A stretch of 64,000 nt of DNA from Methanobacteriota archaeon. Lineage in GTDB: Archaea; Methanobacteriota; Methanobacteria; Methanobacteriales; Methanobacteriaceae. The notes under the pieces were generated by a model that did no database searches, had not been told where the DNA came from, and saw only the letters and a program-made list of their open reading frames with translations. A program made the translations under genes and the position numbers. The stretch is from positions 186,501 to 250,500 of the forward strand of contig JAKQFA010000028.1 of NCBI GenBank assembly GCA_029556335.1. Reading direction: 5' to 3'. How positions within the stretch are numbered: position 1 is the stretch's first letter; each line of letters begins with the position of its first letter. Positions 45,386-54,803 of this stretch are shown here, piece after piece.

Positions 45386-47392
45386 ATGGGAATAAAAGCT
45401 ACACCGAGATTTTTAATGTCTTTATTTCTGGTCATGATTTTAATTTTAAACCTTGGTAGTGTATCAGCAGCACAGTGGGAAGTTGGAGTGGGTCAGACCT
45501 ATGAAAATATTCAACTGGCAATTGATGATGCAAAAACCATTGATGGTGATGTTATCAACGTTCACAGCGGAATCTATTCTGAAGATGTGAGATTAAATAA
45601 AAAATTAACCCTACAAGCCAATACTGGAGATGATGTCCGATTACAACCTGTAAACACTGGTTTTACAGTAGTATCTGAAGGTAGTGGGAGTACTATAGAT
45701 GGTTTTAGCATCGATAACAGTCCTCAGGGAACCGGTATTAATATCAGCGCCGATAACTGTACCTTGAAAAATAACCAGATCAACGGTGGTACTACTGGAA
45801 TCGCAGTTTCCGGTGCCAACACTAGCCTAACTAACAATGTCATATCCGGACAATCAAGTACGGGTATTCTCGGAAATCTCACTGGAGGCTTTTTCACCGT
45901 CACTGGAAACATAATATCCAATATCACAGGTACTGGAACATTAGCAGGTATCACTGTTAGTACCAACGGCAGTTTATCGCTCATTAATATTAAGGGGAAC
46001 ACCATATCCCATTTCAACGCAATGGAAGCTCTAAGCAGTGTGTTTGCAGTTCAACTGGGTAAAAGTAGGGATGCTAGTGGAAATCCAGAATTAGCCAATG
46101 TAACCGATTTAATTGTTACAAACAACGTAATCACTGATATCACTGCCACCAGTGCAATAATGGGAATGGAACTAATCACAACCAGTGTTAACACTCTAAT
46201 TTCAGAGAATAAAATATCACAATTAAAAGGGATCATCAATAGCTCAGTTTATTCACTGGAAGCTGCCATTATGGGCAATGGAACTGTTTTGGTTTCAAAA
46301 AATCAAGTATCTGAAATAAGTGCAAATGAACAGGCAGTGGGGATTTTAACTGTTGCATTAGGTGACTTAATAGTAGAAGATAACCAAGTTTCCAGTATTA
46401 ATGATGCCGGTGCTGTAGTTGGAATTTTAGGCCTGGGATTAATGAATAATGCAACCTTTGAAAACAATAAGGTGTTAAATTTCAACTCTCCAAGTATAGC
46501 AGCTGGAATTGTAGGAACAGCAATGGCGCATCTTAAAATGCTTTATAATACAGTGATTAGAGTTAACGGGGCTAACGATGTTTCTATGGTAAGCGCTGGT
46601 TTCAATAGCACATCAATCCTGGGAAATAACCTTGAAGGGGATGGTAACGGGAATGGAATTGTTGTATGTTCGCCCAATGGAACTATTAACTATAATCGGA
46701 TTGTAAACTACGAATACTTCATCCAGAACTTTAAATTCTCATCATTTGGACCAGACATCGATGAAATGCTAAAACCCATTGACGATGCCATCAAAAAACA
46801 CCCAGAACTTGAACCAATTCTGAAGCCAATAAGAGATGATCTGAACAGACTGTTTCATGAACTGGAAAACAGCAAAACTTCCGCCATCCACAACTGGTAC
46901 GGCACCAATCTACCAGATTCTAATAAATTCTACGTGGGTAATGGAACTTTAAATTACAATCCCTGGTTGGTTTTAACCCTTACTGCCCATCCATCCACAA
47001 TATACACCGGTCAAAATTCACTCCTAACTGCTGATGTTTACACCGATGTAGCCGGTGGTGATCACCGTGCTGATGCAGCTATGTTCTTCAGCGGCCCTCA
47101 AGTAACCTTTACCACCACCATAGGAAACGTTGGCAGTAAATTTGTAACCGTCCCCTGGATTAAAGGCCTTGCTAACACAATTTTAAGGGCTGACGAAGGT
47201 AAAGGTATTGCTACAGTAACTGCAGCTGATTATGAAATGGTCCGAATTCATGTAACCATCCTTGATGGCTCACCCACACCCCCCCGGGCAAATGCACAAA
47301 GCATTGGAATGCAAAAAACCGGAATAAATATCTCAGGAATTGTTCTGGCCATCCTAATGATACTTGGAGGATTGTTTAAAACTCGAAAATGA
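45386..47392 (+). CDS. Surface protein with right-handed beta-helix (adhesin-like)
   Basis: A 668-residue secreted protein. It has a signal peptide (residues 1-28, ending S-V-S-A-A), then many parallel beta-helix rungs (about 35-470) with repeated N-x-I and G-I-x-V patterns like pectin-lyase-type proteins. A helical insert follows (about 465-510, P-E-L-E-P-I-L-K-P-I), then N-W-Y-G-T-N and N-P-W-L-V-L-T-L, which starts an Ig-like domain. A C-terminal helix with a basic end (L-F-K-T-R-K) anchors it. Such proteins are abundant in Methanobacteriales and may bind other cells or polysaccharides. GGGTGG before ATG 45386 sets the start. Confidence 0.82.
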   Translation: MGIKATPRFLMSLFLVMILILNLGSVSAAQWEVGVGQTYENIQLAIDDAKTIDGDVINVHSGIYSEDVRLNKKLTLQANTGDDVRLQPVNTGFTVVSEGSGSTIDGFSIDNSPQGTGINISADNCTLKNNQINGGTTGIAVSGANTSLTNNVISGQSSTGILGNLTGGFFTVTGNIISNITGTGTLAGITVSTNGSLSLINIKGNTISHFNAMEALSSVFAVQLGKSRDASGNPELANVTDLIVTNNVITDITATSAIMGMELITTSVNTLISENKISQLKGIINSSVYSLEAAIMGNGTVLVSKNQVSEISANEQAVGILTVALGDLIVEDNQVSSINDAGAVVGILGLGLMNNATFENNKVLNFNSPSIAAGIVGTAMAHLKMLYNTVIRVNGANDVSMVSAGFNSTSILGNNLEGDGNGNGIVVCSPNGTINYNRIVNYEYFIQNFKFSSFGPDIDEMLKPIDDAIKKHPELEPILKPIRDDLNRLFHELENSKTSAIHNWYGTNLPDSNKFYVGNGTLNYNPWLVLTLTAHPSTIYTGQNSLLTADVYTDVAGGDHRADAAMFFSGPQVTFTTTIGNVGSKFVTVPWIKGLANTILRADEGKGIATVTAADYEMVRIHVTILDGSPTPPRANAQSIGMQKTGINISGIVLAILMILGGLFKTRK

Positions 47393-47466
47393 AGAATCAA
47401 GTAAAGGCTAGTAATATGCACCTGATGAGCGTGTCTATGACATGACAAAAATATAAGCTGGACAGG

Positions 47467-47579
47467 GGTGATAAATCACCAAACAATTCTTTTAGCCAAA
47501 TATCTAGTGGCTGATGCTGATTATAGGGGATTCTACAGGAGGTGGTAGGTAAAAATCAATAAACACGACCTCTTTTTTT
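47467..47579. repeat. Hairpins after the beta-helix gene
   Basis: GGTGATAAATCACC (47467-47480) is a perfect hairpin. Further on, GAGGT (47539-47543) pairs with ACCTC (47568-47572) followed by seven Ts (47573-47579), which could end transcription of the beta-helix gene about 180 bases past its stop. Confidence 0.4.
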
Positions 47580-47613
47580 GGGAAAATTTAAAAGGCTTTA
47601 GGGGTAAAATAAC

Positions 47614-47702
47614 GGTGGTTTGTGCAGATCTTATAAGATGAAGGTTGAATTACACATCCTCACACAAACCTCCATGAAAGAAGAATTTTTGGTGATTTTT
47701 TC
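47614..47702 (+). ncRNA. Candidate structured small RNA
   Basis: GGTGGTTTGTG (47614-47624) pairs with CACAAACCTCC (47663-47673), ten of eleven positions. Inside is the perfect palindrome ATCTTATAAGAT (47628-47639). A TATA-like TTTAAAAG at 47588-47595 lies about 25 bases before the left arm, where a start site would be expected, and T-runs end at 47701. No protein frame fits. It matches no RNA family I know. The rest of the gap to 47893 shows nothing clear. Confidence 0.35.
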
Positions 47703-47893
47703 GCCAAATAAAGGAAATTTTAGTGACTGTTGCAGAAGGATATCCTGTAAAACAAGGATCGAAGCAAAAGTTACATCATAGGGTTACTGGTGCGAGAATG
47801 TGTAAGAATACTGCAAGATATTTTTCATTTTTTTTAGTCAGTAAAAGGAGGTAAATTTAAGGTAAATTGTAAAATAATCATAGAGGGGCTTCT

Positions 47894-48289
47894 ATGGGTT
47901 ATTTAATCTGTGATATATGCGAGGGATATTATGAATTGCAACCTGAGGAAAAATGGGAGATTTTGATTAAATGTAGATGTGGAGGAAAGTTAAGTTGGGT
48001 AGCCAAACTTCCAACACAATATCAAGAGGAAAATATCCCAGACAAAAAAGATGAAAAAGCAACTAATTTATTTCCCTGCCATGATTGTGGTCATAAAATA
48101 AGCAGAACAGCTAAATCCTGCCTTAACTGTGGTTATAAATTAATATATACAGATCAACATGGAAAACCTCAATCAACTATTGAAACTTTATTATATCTTA
48201 GTGCTGGAGCTTTCATCTATTCATATTTCATTGGAGAAAATGCATGGTTATACTGGGTAATCGTGGTTGTAATCGTAAATTATCGATAG
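47894..48289 (+). CDS. Zinc-ribbon membrane protein
   Basis: A 131-residue protein with two metal-binding patterns: C-D-I-C ... C-R-C near residues 6-30, and C-H-D-C-G-H-K-I-S ... C-L-N-C-G near 57-76. One or two C-terminal transmembrane helices (about 92-129) follow. AGAGGGG precedes the ATG. A zinc-ribbon head plus membrane tail is a common archaeal layout of unknown role. The surrounding 45-48.5 kb region is lower in GC than its neighbours. Confidence 0.7.
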   Translation: MGYLICDICEGYYELQPEEKWEILIKCRCGGKLSWVAKLPTQYQEENIPDKKDEKATNLFPCHDCGHKISRTAKSCLNCGYKLIYTDQHGKPQSTIETLLYLSAGAFIYSYFIGENAWLYWVIVVVIVNYR

Positions 48290-48559
48290 ATTGACAGATA
48301 AGAGAAAAAAAGATTAGTTTCGTTACTGGACGCATTGGACTATGATGTTCATAACAATTTTTCTCCCAAGTAGGCAATCTCAGACATTTTCACTTGGTGA
48401 TTGGTAACCATGAACCACTGCAGAAGATTTTTCCAATAAAAACATGGGTTGAAAGAATCCCCCATCTCTTTATATAATGTTTCGAGTGTTGCCGAAGCTT
48501 AAATTAAGTTGTTTTAATTCAACTGCTTGAATCTCTGGCTCATGGGCTTTTTTTATCAT

Positions 48560-50185
48560 CTAATCTACATATCGCCTTCTGCCTTCCACTTCCCGTATCT
48601 TATCCACAACCAACTGGTAATCATCAGCCACCCTGTATCCTTCCAGAATCGCGTCGAAGCACTCTTGGCTTATATCATGGTGAATTCCCTTCAGTGCCTT
48701 TTTAAAAACCAGAAGATCCACTCCTTTATCTTCAGTTAATTGGGAGATCCTGCTCAGGCCAAAGTCAATGAAAACTATTTTATCTCCACTTAAAATGAGG
48801 TTGCTGGTGGTCAGGTCGCCGTGTATTATTCCACATTGGTGCAGCCGGGCAATGGACTCTCCAATCTCATGGCACACCTTGATAATTTCATTCAGCCTGG
48901 AATCATAAAAAACATCCTTAACCAGTTTACCAACTACTTTTTCCATGGTAATAGTGTTTTCCTTCACATCGACATCGTAAACCAAGGGAGTTATCACTCC
49001 GCAACGTTTAGCCTGATTTAAAAGCTTAGATTCGCCCTTTGTCCGTGTTTTTCGGAGAAATTTATCTATTTCTTTTATACGGTAGCTTTTGGGGATTCTT
49101 TTTTTAACCAGCACTGGATAGTCAAGATACTGATCCTGGTAGATGTTAGCCTCCGCTCCCTTGGCAACCAGTTCTGGGGGTAATTTTATCAGGGCACCAG
49201 CCTTTTTCATCCAGGGCACCGGGACTTGGTCGGTGCGGTAGCGCTGGATAACCATGGTATCATTTATCTCTTGTCTGGCACCGTGTTCATACATTAACTG
49301 GCCCAGCCAGGCAATCATGGCTCCGTTATCCCCGCAGTACTCCAGGGGGGGATTGAAAAATTGGGCGTAGTGTTCCTGGGCCATGATCATAACCATCTCT
49401 CTTAGCCGCTGGTTGGCGGCTACTCCGCCCACCAGGAGAACTTCACTTTTTCTGGCATGGGCCAGGGCCCTTTCTGTAATTTCCACCAGCATGGCAAAGG
49501 CTGTTTCCTGTAAGCTGAAGCACACATCTTCCATGTAGGCTCCATTTTCATATTTCCTTAACGCAGCTGTTAAAAGCCCTGAAAAGGCCAGGTCCATCCC
49601 TTTCACGGTGTAGGGTAGTTTGATATAATTACCGGATCTTCTGGCTAACTTTTCAACTGCTGGCCCCCCGGGGTGGCCTAGGCCAGTTTGTCGGGCGAAC
49701 TGGTCCAGCATGTTACCAGCGGCGATGTCCAATGTCTCTCCGAAGACCTGGTAACTGCCTGAGTCAAAGGCGATCACTTGACTGTTCCCTCCACTCACGT
49801 ATAGGGTGATGGGGTCTTCACAGCCAGTTGTCAAACGACCGATCTCCACGTGTCCCACGCAGTGGTTCACACCCAGGATGGGAACACCTAGTCGGAGGGA
49901 TAGGGTACGGGCGGCTGTGGCCACGGTGCGCAGGGCAGGCCCCAATCCCGGTCCCATGGAGAAGGCCACCAAATCAACATCATACAGATCTAGCTGAGCT
50001 TCTTCCAGTGCTTCACTTATTAGTTGTGGTAAAGATGCAGCGTGATGTTCTGCTGCTTCTCTGGGGTGAATTCCCCCGGAATCAGGGATCAGCTGTTTTC
50101 CCTTCGATGACAGAATATTCCCTTCATCATCCACTATACCTGCACCAGTCTTCTCAGCTGTTCCTTCTAAACCTAGACATATCAA
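48560..50185 (-). CDS. Kae1-Bud32 fusion, KEOPS complex
   Basis: A 541-residue fusion. Kae1 (residues 1-325) makes the threonylcarbamoyl modification at tRNA A37; its metal site is H-C-V-G-H near residue 107. The Bud32 kinase/ATPase (about 335-541) has V-L-V-K-K-R, I-I-H-G-D-L-T-T-S-N and F-I-D-F-G-L-S. The fused form is known from Methanocaldococcus and Methanobacteriales. The start is TTG 50185, preceded by GGTGTGAT, because the product then begins M-I-C-L-G-L-E-G-T-A. The other KEOPS subunits (Pcc1, Cgi121) are not nearby. Confidence 0.95.
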   Translation of the reverse strand: MICLGLEGTAEKTGAGIVDDEGNILSSKGKQLIPDSGGIHPREAAEHHAASLPQLISEALEEAQLDLYDVDLVAFSMGPGLGPALRTVATAARTLSLRLGVPILGVNHCVGHVEIGRLTTGCEDPITLYVSGGNSQVIAFDSGSYQVFGETLDIAAGNMLDQFARQTGLGHPGGPAVEKLARRSGNYIKLPYTVKGMDLAFSGLLTAALRKYENGAYMEDVCFSLQETAFAMLVEITERALAHARKSEVLLVGGVAANQRLREMVMIMAQEHYAQFFNPPLEYCGDNGAMIAWLGQLMYEHGARQEINDTMVIQRYRTDQVPVPWMKKAGALIKLPPELVAKGAEANIYQDQYLDYPVLVKKRIPKSYRIKEIDKFLRKTRTKGESKLLNQAKRCGVITPLVYDVDVKENTITMEKVVGKLVKDVFYDSRLNEIIKVCHEIGESIARLHQCGIIHGDLTTSNLILSGDKIVFIDFGLSRISQLTEDKGVDLLVFKKALKGIHHDISQECFDAILEGYRVADDYQLVVDKIREVEGRRRYVD

Positions 50186-50388
50186 AAAATCACACCACAG
50201 TCCTCATAAAATCATCATCATGATCTATTCACATTTGGCATCCTTATTTTATAACTATGGATCTGACTTATGAATAATAGTTGGATGGAATCAAAAAAAA
50301 GAATTGCACCAATGTAACCTTCCCTGTTGCCAATCTTCCTAGTATATTTCCCCTTAATATCTGCTGGTAACGTAGTACACACGGTATC

Positions 50389-50459
50389 GGGTGCTAAAGT
50401 GTCACTCACTAGAAATGGGGGCTGTGTGGCCCCCAACTCCAGATGCAAGGGGAGCACCT
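50389..50459. ncRNA. Candidate structured RNA or operator between KEOPS and CobT-like genes
   Basis: GGGTGCT (50389-50395) pairs with AGCACCT (50453-50459) as a closing stem with one G-U pair. Inside is a perfect 7-bp hairpin TGGGGGC (50416-50422) with GCCCCCA (50429-50435) and a 6-base loop. CTCC/GGAG and AGTG/CACT stems are also possible. Both strands have TATA-like sequences at a suitable distance, so the strand is undecided. The rest of the 374-base gap shows nothing I can name; it does not match a cobalamin riboswitch. Confidence 0.3.
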
Positions 50460-50559
50460 TGACCAGAAAAACAGCACCATCAAACCATTAATTACATAGT
50501 TCATCTCCATAAAAACCTCTAATACCTATCTGATACATAAGACCCTAGCAGATGATAAC

Positions 50560-51627
50560 ATGGATAAAGCCATTAAAACATATGGATCTTTGGAAAAACT
50601 CCCAGAAATAAAAGAAAAAGGGGCACTTTTTTTGTGTACCATAGCCAGCACCCTCACTTCTCACATACCCGGAATTACGGGGGCAGGAGCAACACCAGAA
50701 CTAACTGATTACACTCCCGCAGCTGATATGGAGTTAATTGTCTATGGGGAGCCCAGGTGCCTTCCTGAGATACCGCAAACCATTGTCGACGGATCTGCTG
50801 CACCTACCCCGGCAGTAATAACTAAAGCCGCCCTGGAACTGGCAGACATCCCATTTCTAGTGGTGGATGCTGGGGCTGCTGTCAAACCTAACTTGCCCTA
50901 TATTAAGGTAAATGAGGAACCTGGCTCTGACATTAAAACCGGACGAGCGGTCTCAAATCCTCAACTGATATATGAGCAGGGGAAAGTAGTGGGGGAGATC
51001 CTATCCCGCCTTACTGGACACATGTTCATTGGGGAAAGCACTCCTGCCGGGACCACCACTGCTTTGGGAGTTCTACAGGCACTGGGATATGATGCTTGGG
51101 GAAAGGTCAGTGGTAGCACACCAGAAAACCCCCACCATCTTAAAGAGCAACTGGTAAAACAGGGCCTGATGGCAGCAGGTATCTATGATCAAGAACTGCA
51201 GGACCCATTTCAGGCAGTAATGGCTGTAGGCGATCCTATGATCCCCGCAGTTGCTGGAATAGCAGCTGGAAGCAAAGTTCCAGTAACTCTGGCCGGCGGA
51301 ACCCAAATGACAGCTGTCTGCGCCCTTCTAAAAGCAGTTAATCCCCTGTATAGTTTTGATGATCTGTCCCTGGCCACCACCATCTTCATAGCCCGGGACG
51401 AGACTTCTGACATCAACTACCTTACCCGTCAGATCGATGACATACCCATCATCGCAGTGGATCCTTTCTTCGAAAGATCCGAAAATGAAAGCCTGAAGAA
51501 TTATCTTAATGGCTCGGTGAAGGAGGGGGCAGGAGCAGGTGGAGCTATGTTGGCTGCTCTTTTAATGGATAATACCATGGATGATATTAGAGCCATGACG
51601 GAAAATCTCTGTAAAGAGATATTCTAA
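50560..51627 (+). CDS. CobT-like nicotinate-nucleotide phosphoribosyltransferase family protein
   Basis: A 355-residue protein of the archaeal CobT-related group (UPF0284/TIGR00303). Family features include L-V-V-D-A-G-A, the middle G-E-S-T-P-A-G-T-T-T-A-L-G-V and L-A-G-G-T-Q-M. The bacterial relative activates the lower ligand of cobalamin (dimethylbenzimidazole). Archaea use other bases, so the exact substrate is uncertain. Five cobalamin-type genes are spread over the window, consistent with this role. No strong ribosome site precedes the ATG. Confidence 0.82.
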   Translation: MDKAIKTYGSLEKLPEIKEKGALFLCTIASTLTSHIPGITGAGATPELTDYTPAADMELIVYGEPRCLPEIPQTIVDGSAAPTPAVITKAALELADIPFLVVDAGAAVKPNLPYIKVNEEPGSDIKTGRAVSNPQLIYEQGKVVGEILSRLTGHMFIGESTPAGTTTALGVLQALGYDAWGKVSGSTPENPHHLKEQLVKQGLMAAGIYDQELQDPFQAVMAVGDPMIPAVAGIAAGSKVPVTLAGGTQMTAVCALLKAVNPLYSFDDLSLATTIFIARDETSDINYLTRQIDDIPIIAVDPFFERSENESLKNYLNGSVKEGAGAGGAMLAALLMDNTMDDIRAMTENLCKEIF

Positions 51628-51677
51628 GTACATCACCAGGAAATACTCCACTTCACATATATGGGTGATACATCCCA

Positions 51678-52508
51678 TTACTTTATAAGGGCACTTGATA
51701 GTACAATTATTCCCACTATCCAACAGTAATATGCGAAGATAGTTAGTTTATGTTTTTTGATGTAGCCCATCAAGAATCTGATGGCTAGATAACCGAATAT
51801 AACCGAGGAAAGGAGTCCGGCTAAAAACACGCCGGTGCTTAAATCGAAGCCAGTGGTCAAATCTTTGACTTGAATTAGAGCCGCTCCTAGAATCGCTGGA
51901 ATTGATAATAAAAAGCTGAAACGGGCTGCCATTTCACGATCAAACCCTAAAAATAGGCTAGTAGCGATGGTAGCCCCCGAACGTGAGATGCCTGGCGCGA
52001 TGGCACACCCCTGCGCAATCCCAACCAGTAACGAGTTTTTGAAGCTTATATCTTTAACATCCCGGTTTCCTCTTGGCATCCGCTCCACCCCCCACAAAAT
52101 AAAACCAGTTATTAACATGAACACAGCCACCGACGTCACTGAACTGAAAAGACCTTCAAAAAAATCTTTGAACAGCACCCCCATCAAGCCAGCTGGGATG
52201 GTGCCTACTATGATAAGCCAGGACAGGCGTTTGTAGGGATCTTCCCTCAGCTTCTCCCTGAACTTCCCTGATGGTAGATCAAAGAGGCTGGAGATAAAGG
52301 CCTGTATCATGTTCACCACGTCATTCCAGAAGTAGTACAACACGGCAATGAGAGTTCCTAAATGCAGCAGAGTGTCGAATGCCAGGTTAGATTTCACTCC
52401 CAAAAGTTCTGGAATCAGAACCAGGTGTGCTGAACTACTTATTGGTAGAAATTCTGTTAAACCCTGAACCATTCCCAGGATTATTGCTTGAATGATTGTG
52501 ATGTCCAT
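51678..52508 (-). CDS. uppP: Undecaprenyl/polyprenyl-diphosphate phosphatase UppP
   Basis: A 276-residue membrane phosphatase with about eight helices that recycles the lipid carrier used for cell-wall (pseudomurein) or glycan assembly. The active site is made from E-F-L-P-I-S-S-S-A-H (about 19-28) and P-G-I-S-R-S-G-A-T. AGGTGA five bases before ATG 52508 decides the start over an upstream in-frame GTG (52517). The promoter region contains two copies of a 12-base palindrome. Confidence 0.93.
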   Translation of the reverse strand: MDITIIQAIILGMVQGLTEFLPISSSAHLVLIPELLGVKSNLAFDTLLHLGTLIAVLYYFWNDVVNMIQAFISSLFDLPSGKFREKLREDPYKRLSWLIIVGTIPAGLMGVLFKDFFEGLFSSVTSVAVFMLITGFILWGVERMPRGNRDVKDISFKNSLLVGIAQGCAIAPGISRSGATIATSLFLGFDREMAARFSFLLSIPAILGAALIQVKDLTTGFDLSTGVFLAGLLSSVIFGYLAIRFLMGYIKKHKLTIFAYYCWIVGIIVLSSALIK

Positions 52509-52559
52509 TATTTTCACCTTGATAGGATTAGAATCAACTCATTAGATACAAAAAATGGG

Positions 52560-52585
52560 AACTTATAAGTTTTAACTTATAAGTT
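52560..52585. promoter_or_regulatory. Tandem 12-base palindromes upstream of uppP
   Basis: AACTTATAAGTT occurs twice, at 52560-52571 and 52574-52585, separated by two bases. Each copy is perfectly self-complementary and contains a TATA-like core (CTTATAAG). They lie 52-77 bases upstream of the uppP start and just downstream of ilvE. They could be the uppP promoter with an overlapping operator. Confidence 0.5.
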
Positions 52586-52597
52586 ATTATCCGGTTT

Positions 52598-53521
52598 TTA
52601 TTTAAGATAGGTCAGCCAGCCGTACCTATCTTCCACCTTACCTTCCAAGATTTTGAAAAAGCTATCCTGTAACTTCTGGGTGACTTCGCCCCTCAGGCCT
52701 TCACCAATGATGATCTGATCCACGGAACGTATGGGTGTAACTTCAGCTGCAGTGCCGGTCAGGAACAGTTCATCTGCCAGATACAACATCTCCCGGGGGA
52801 TCTGTTGTTCAACCACATCCAGATCCATATCCTGGGCCAAGGTGATTATGGAATCCCGGGTAATTCCATTTAAAAGTGATGACGACACGGGGGGTGTGTA
52901 GAGTATGCCCTCCTTTACCAGGAAGATGTTTTCTCCACTGCCCTCACTGACCATGCCACTGTAATCCAACATTATAGCCTCGTGGTAGCCGTTGAAAAGG
53001 GACTCCATCTTGGCTAACTGGCTGTTCATGTAGTTTGAACCAGCTTTGGCCAGATTGGGCATGGTATCCGGGGCCATCCTCCTCCAGGAAGAAACCCCCA
53101 CATCCACCCCCAACTCCAGGGCTTCCTCTCCCAGGTACTTACCCCAGGCCCAGGCAGCGATAACTGATATCACAGGACAGTTAAGGGGGTAAACACCCAA
53201 CTCTCCATATCCTCGGAAGACCACGGGTCGGATGTAGCATGCCTTCAACCTGTTAATCTGAACCGTGTCTACAATGGCCTTTAGAAATTCTTCCTGTGAG
53301 TAGGGGATGTCCATCCTGTAGATCCTGGCAGAGTTGTACAGACGGTCCACATGCTCTTTCAAGCGGAAAATGGCTGGGCCTTGCTTGGTATTGTAGCAGC
53401 GAATTCCTTCAAATACACTGGATCCATAGTGTACAACATGAGATAATACGTGAATGTTTGCTTCTTTCCAGTCAACGAACTTTCCATTGAACCATATTTT
53501 TCCTGATTCATCAAAGGCCAT
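52598..53521 (-). CDS. ilvE: Branched-chain amino acid aminotransferase IlvE
   Basis: A 307-residue class IV PLP enzyme that makes valine, leucine and isoleucine from their keto acids. The PLP lysine is in N-L-A-K-A-G-S-N-Y (about residue 163). Other family motifs are V-F-E-G-I-R-C-Y near the start, E-G-S-G-E-N-I-F and L-T-G-T-A-A-E-V-T-P. It lies a few kilobases from ilvC-ilvN-ilvB, which supply its substrates. Confidence 0.95.
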   Translation of the reverse strand: MAFDESGKIWFNGKFVDWKEANIHVLSHVVHYGSSVFEGIRCYNTKQGPAIFRLKEHVDRLYNSARIYRMDIPYSQEEFLKAIVDTVQINRLKACYIRPVVFRGYGELGVYPLNCPVISVIAAWAWGKYLGEEALELGVDVGVSSWRRMAPDTMPNLAKAGSNYMNSQLAKMESLFNGYHEAIMLDYSGMVSEGSGENIFLVKEGILYTPPVSSSLLNGITRDSIITLAQDMDLDVVEQQIPREMLYLADELFLTGTAAEVTPIRSVDQIIIGEGLRGEVTQKLQDSFFKILEGKVEDRYGWLTYLK

Positions 53522-53659
53522 GTTATCCCTCCAGTTCTTCTTGACTATGCTGCCATAAAAATTCTTTTATAATTTTTACACGAGCCCACTTATCCATGGC
53601 CAGTCTTAACTAGTAAAGTATAAATACGCTGTTCACCAAACCAGAGGAATGTTCAAATC

Positions 53660-53732
<73 letters not shown>

Positions 53733-53819
53733 CTCCACATAATTTTCTCTGTTTTGTAATGATTCCATGAGAAGAGAAGTTTTTAAATCCTCGGAGAATT
53801 AATGATAATTAGGATTCAC

Positions 53820-53891
<72 letters not shown>

Positions 53892-53999
53892 CTAAAATTT
53901 TTTTTACCACTTGGATTCAGTTAATAAACTGAGGGATACTGGGGGTTGATGTTTTGACGTGCAACAATTCCTGAATCTATTAGTTAGGGAATTATGTAC

Positions 54000-54803
54000 T
54001 TAGAAGTACAGAATAAGCAGCACGTTCACTAGCAGAGCTGCAAAGAACACGGTGGTACCCTTCACCAGGGTGGCATTCAGGTCACGTTCCAGGAGCAATA
54101 CCAAGCCATAGGAAAGCACAGCAGAAGAAACAATGGTGGACATGCCACTCATAACGGTGCTGCTGGAGCTTAACTCTACCAGATAGGTTATAAATTTAGA
54201 TAACAGAAGCACAATTAGGATGAGCACGATATAATTTTTAAGAAAGGGTCTTATCCTTGGCCATAATGGTCCGGAAGGTCCTCTATTCCCTTTCGCACCT
54301 TTTTTTAGGCTGGTCTTCCCGCGAGATAATAATCCTAGTGATACACTAGGGCCGCTGGTTTGGGATGGAGTGTATTCCATTTCTTCCTCCACATCATCAT
54401 AGTCCACCACACTCTCTTCTTCGACTATTTCTTCCTGGTGCTGGGTGAAGCGCTTGGCAAGGACCATAAGCCCATCTTTATCAATGAGTTTAATATTGCG
54501 ACGTCCGGCGTAGTTGTTGGCACTATCTGTGAAGTAAGAAGTAGTGACCACCACCACTTTAGATGCCTTCAGGGTTTTAGCCACCATCTCCATTTCTTTA
54601 AGAACATCCATACCCACTTCCCAGCGTTCATCGTAGTTTTTACAGGCTACCACTACTCCGATATCACCCAGGATGGTGGGAAGAACACCGTAGATATCGA
54701 TGATGTGACGAGAGGTCTGAAAATTCTGGTAAACTTTGAACCCAGATTCCTCCATTACCCTGGCCATGAACCTGACCAACCTGTTTTTATCCACTTCCCT
54801 CAC
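54000..54803 (-). CDS. Mrr-like nuclease-fold protein with C-terminal membrane domain
   Basis: A 267-residue protein. The N-terminal 120 residues look like a restriction-endonuclease-type fold (helix F-M-A-R-V-M-E-E-S-G-F, then R-H-I-I-D-I-Y-G, V-V-A-C-K-N-Y and V-V-V-T-T-S-Y-F), where the D-x-G ... A-C-K triad would be. An acidic then basic linker follows (125-185). Three helices end the protein (about 191-210, 217-238, 248-266). Archaeal membrane-tethered members have no known target. The start is GTG 54803 or GTG 54794; the second has the better ribosome site. Confidence 0.65.
   Translation of the reverse strand: MREVDKNRLVRFMARVMEESGFKVYQNFQTSRHIIDIYGVLPTILGDIGVVVACKNYDERWEVGMDVLKEMEMVAKTLKASKVVVVTTSYFTDSANNYAGRRNIKLIDKDGLMVLAKRFTQHQEEIVEEESVVDYDDVEEEMEYTPSQTSGPSVSLGLLSRGKTSLKKGAKGNRGPSGPLWPRIRPFLKNYIVLILIVLLLSKFITYLVELSSSSTVMSGMSTIVSSAVLSYGLVLLLERDLNATLVKGTTVFFAALLVNVLLILYF

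Noticed and set aside
47393..47470. C/D-box RNA (TGATGA near 47425)
   Set aside because: No matching C' and D boxes occur at the right distances.
50218..50457. 79-codon minus-strand frame upstream of KEOPS
   Set aside because: It has low coding character, and it covers the stem structure at 50389-50459, which better explains the sequence.
50218..50559. Cobalamin riboswitch ahead of the CobT-like gene
   Set aside because: The conserved B12-box pattern is not visible, and such riboswitches are not expected in this group.
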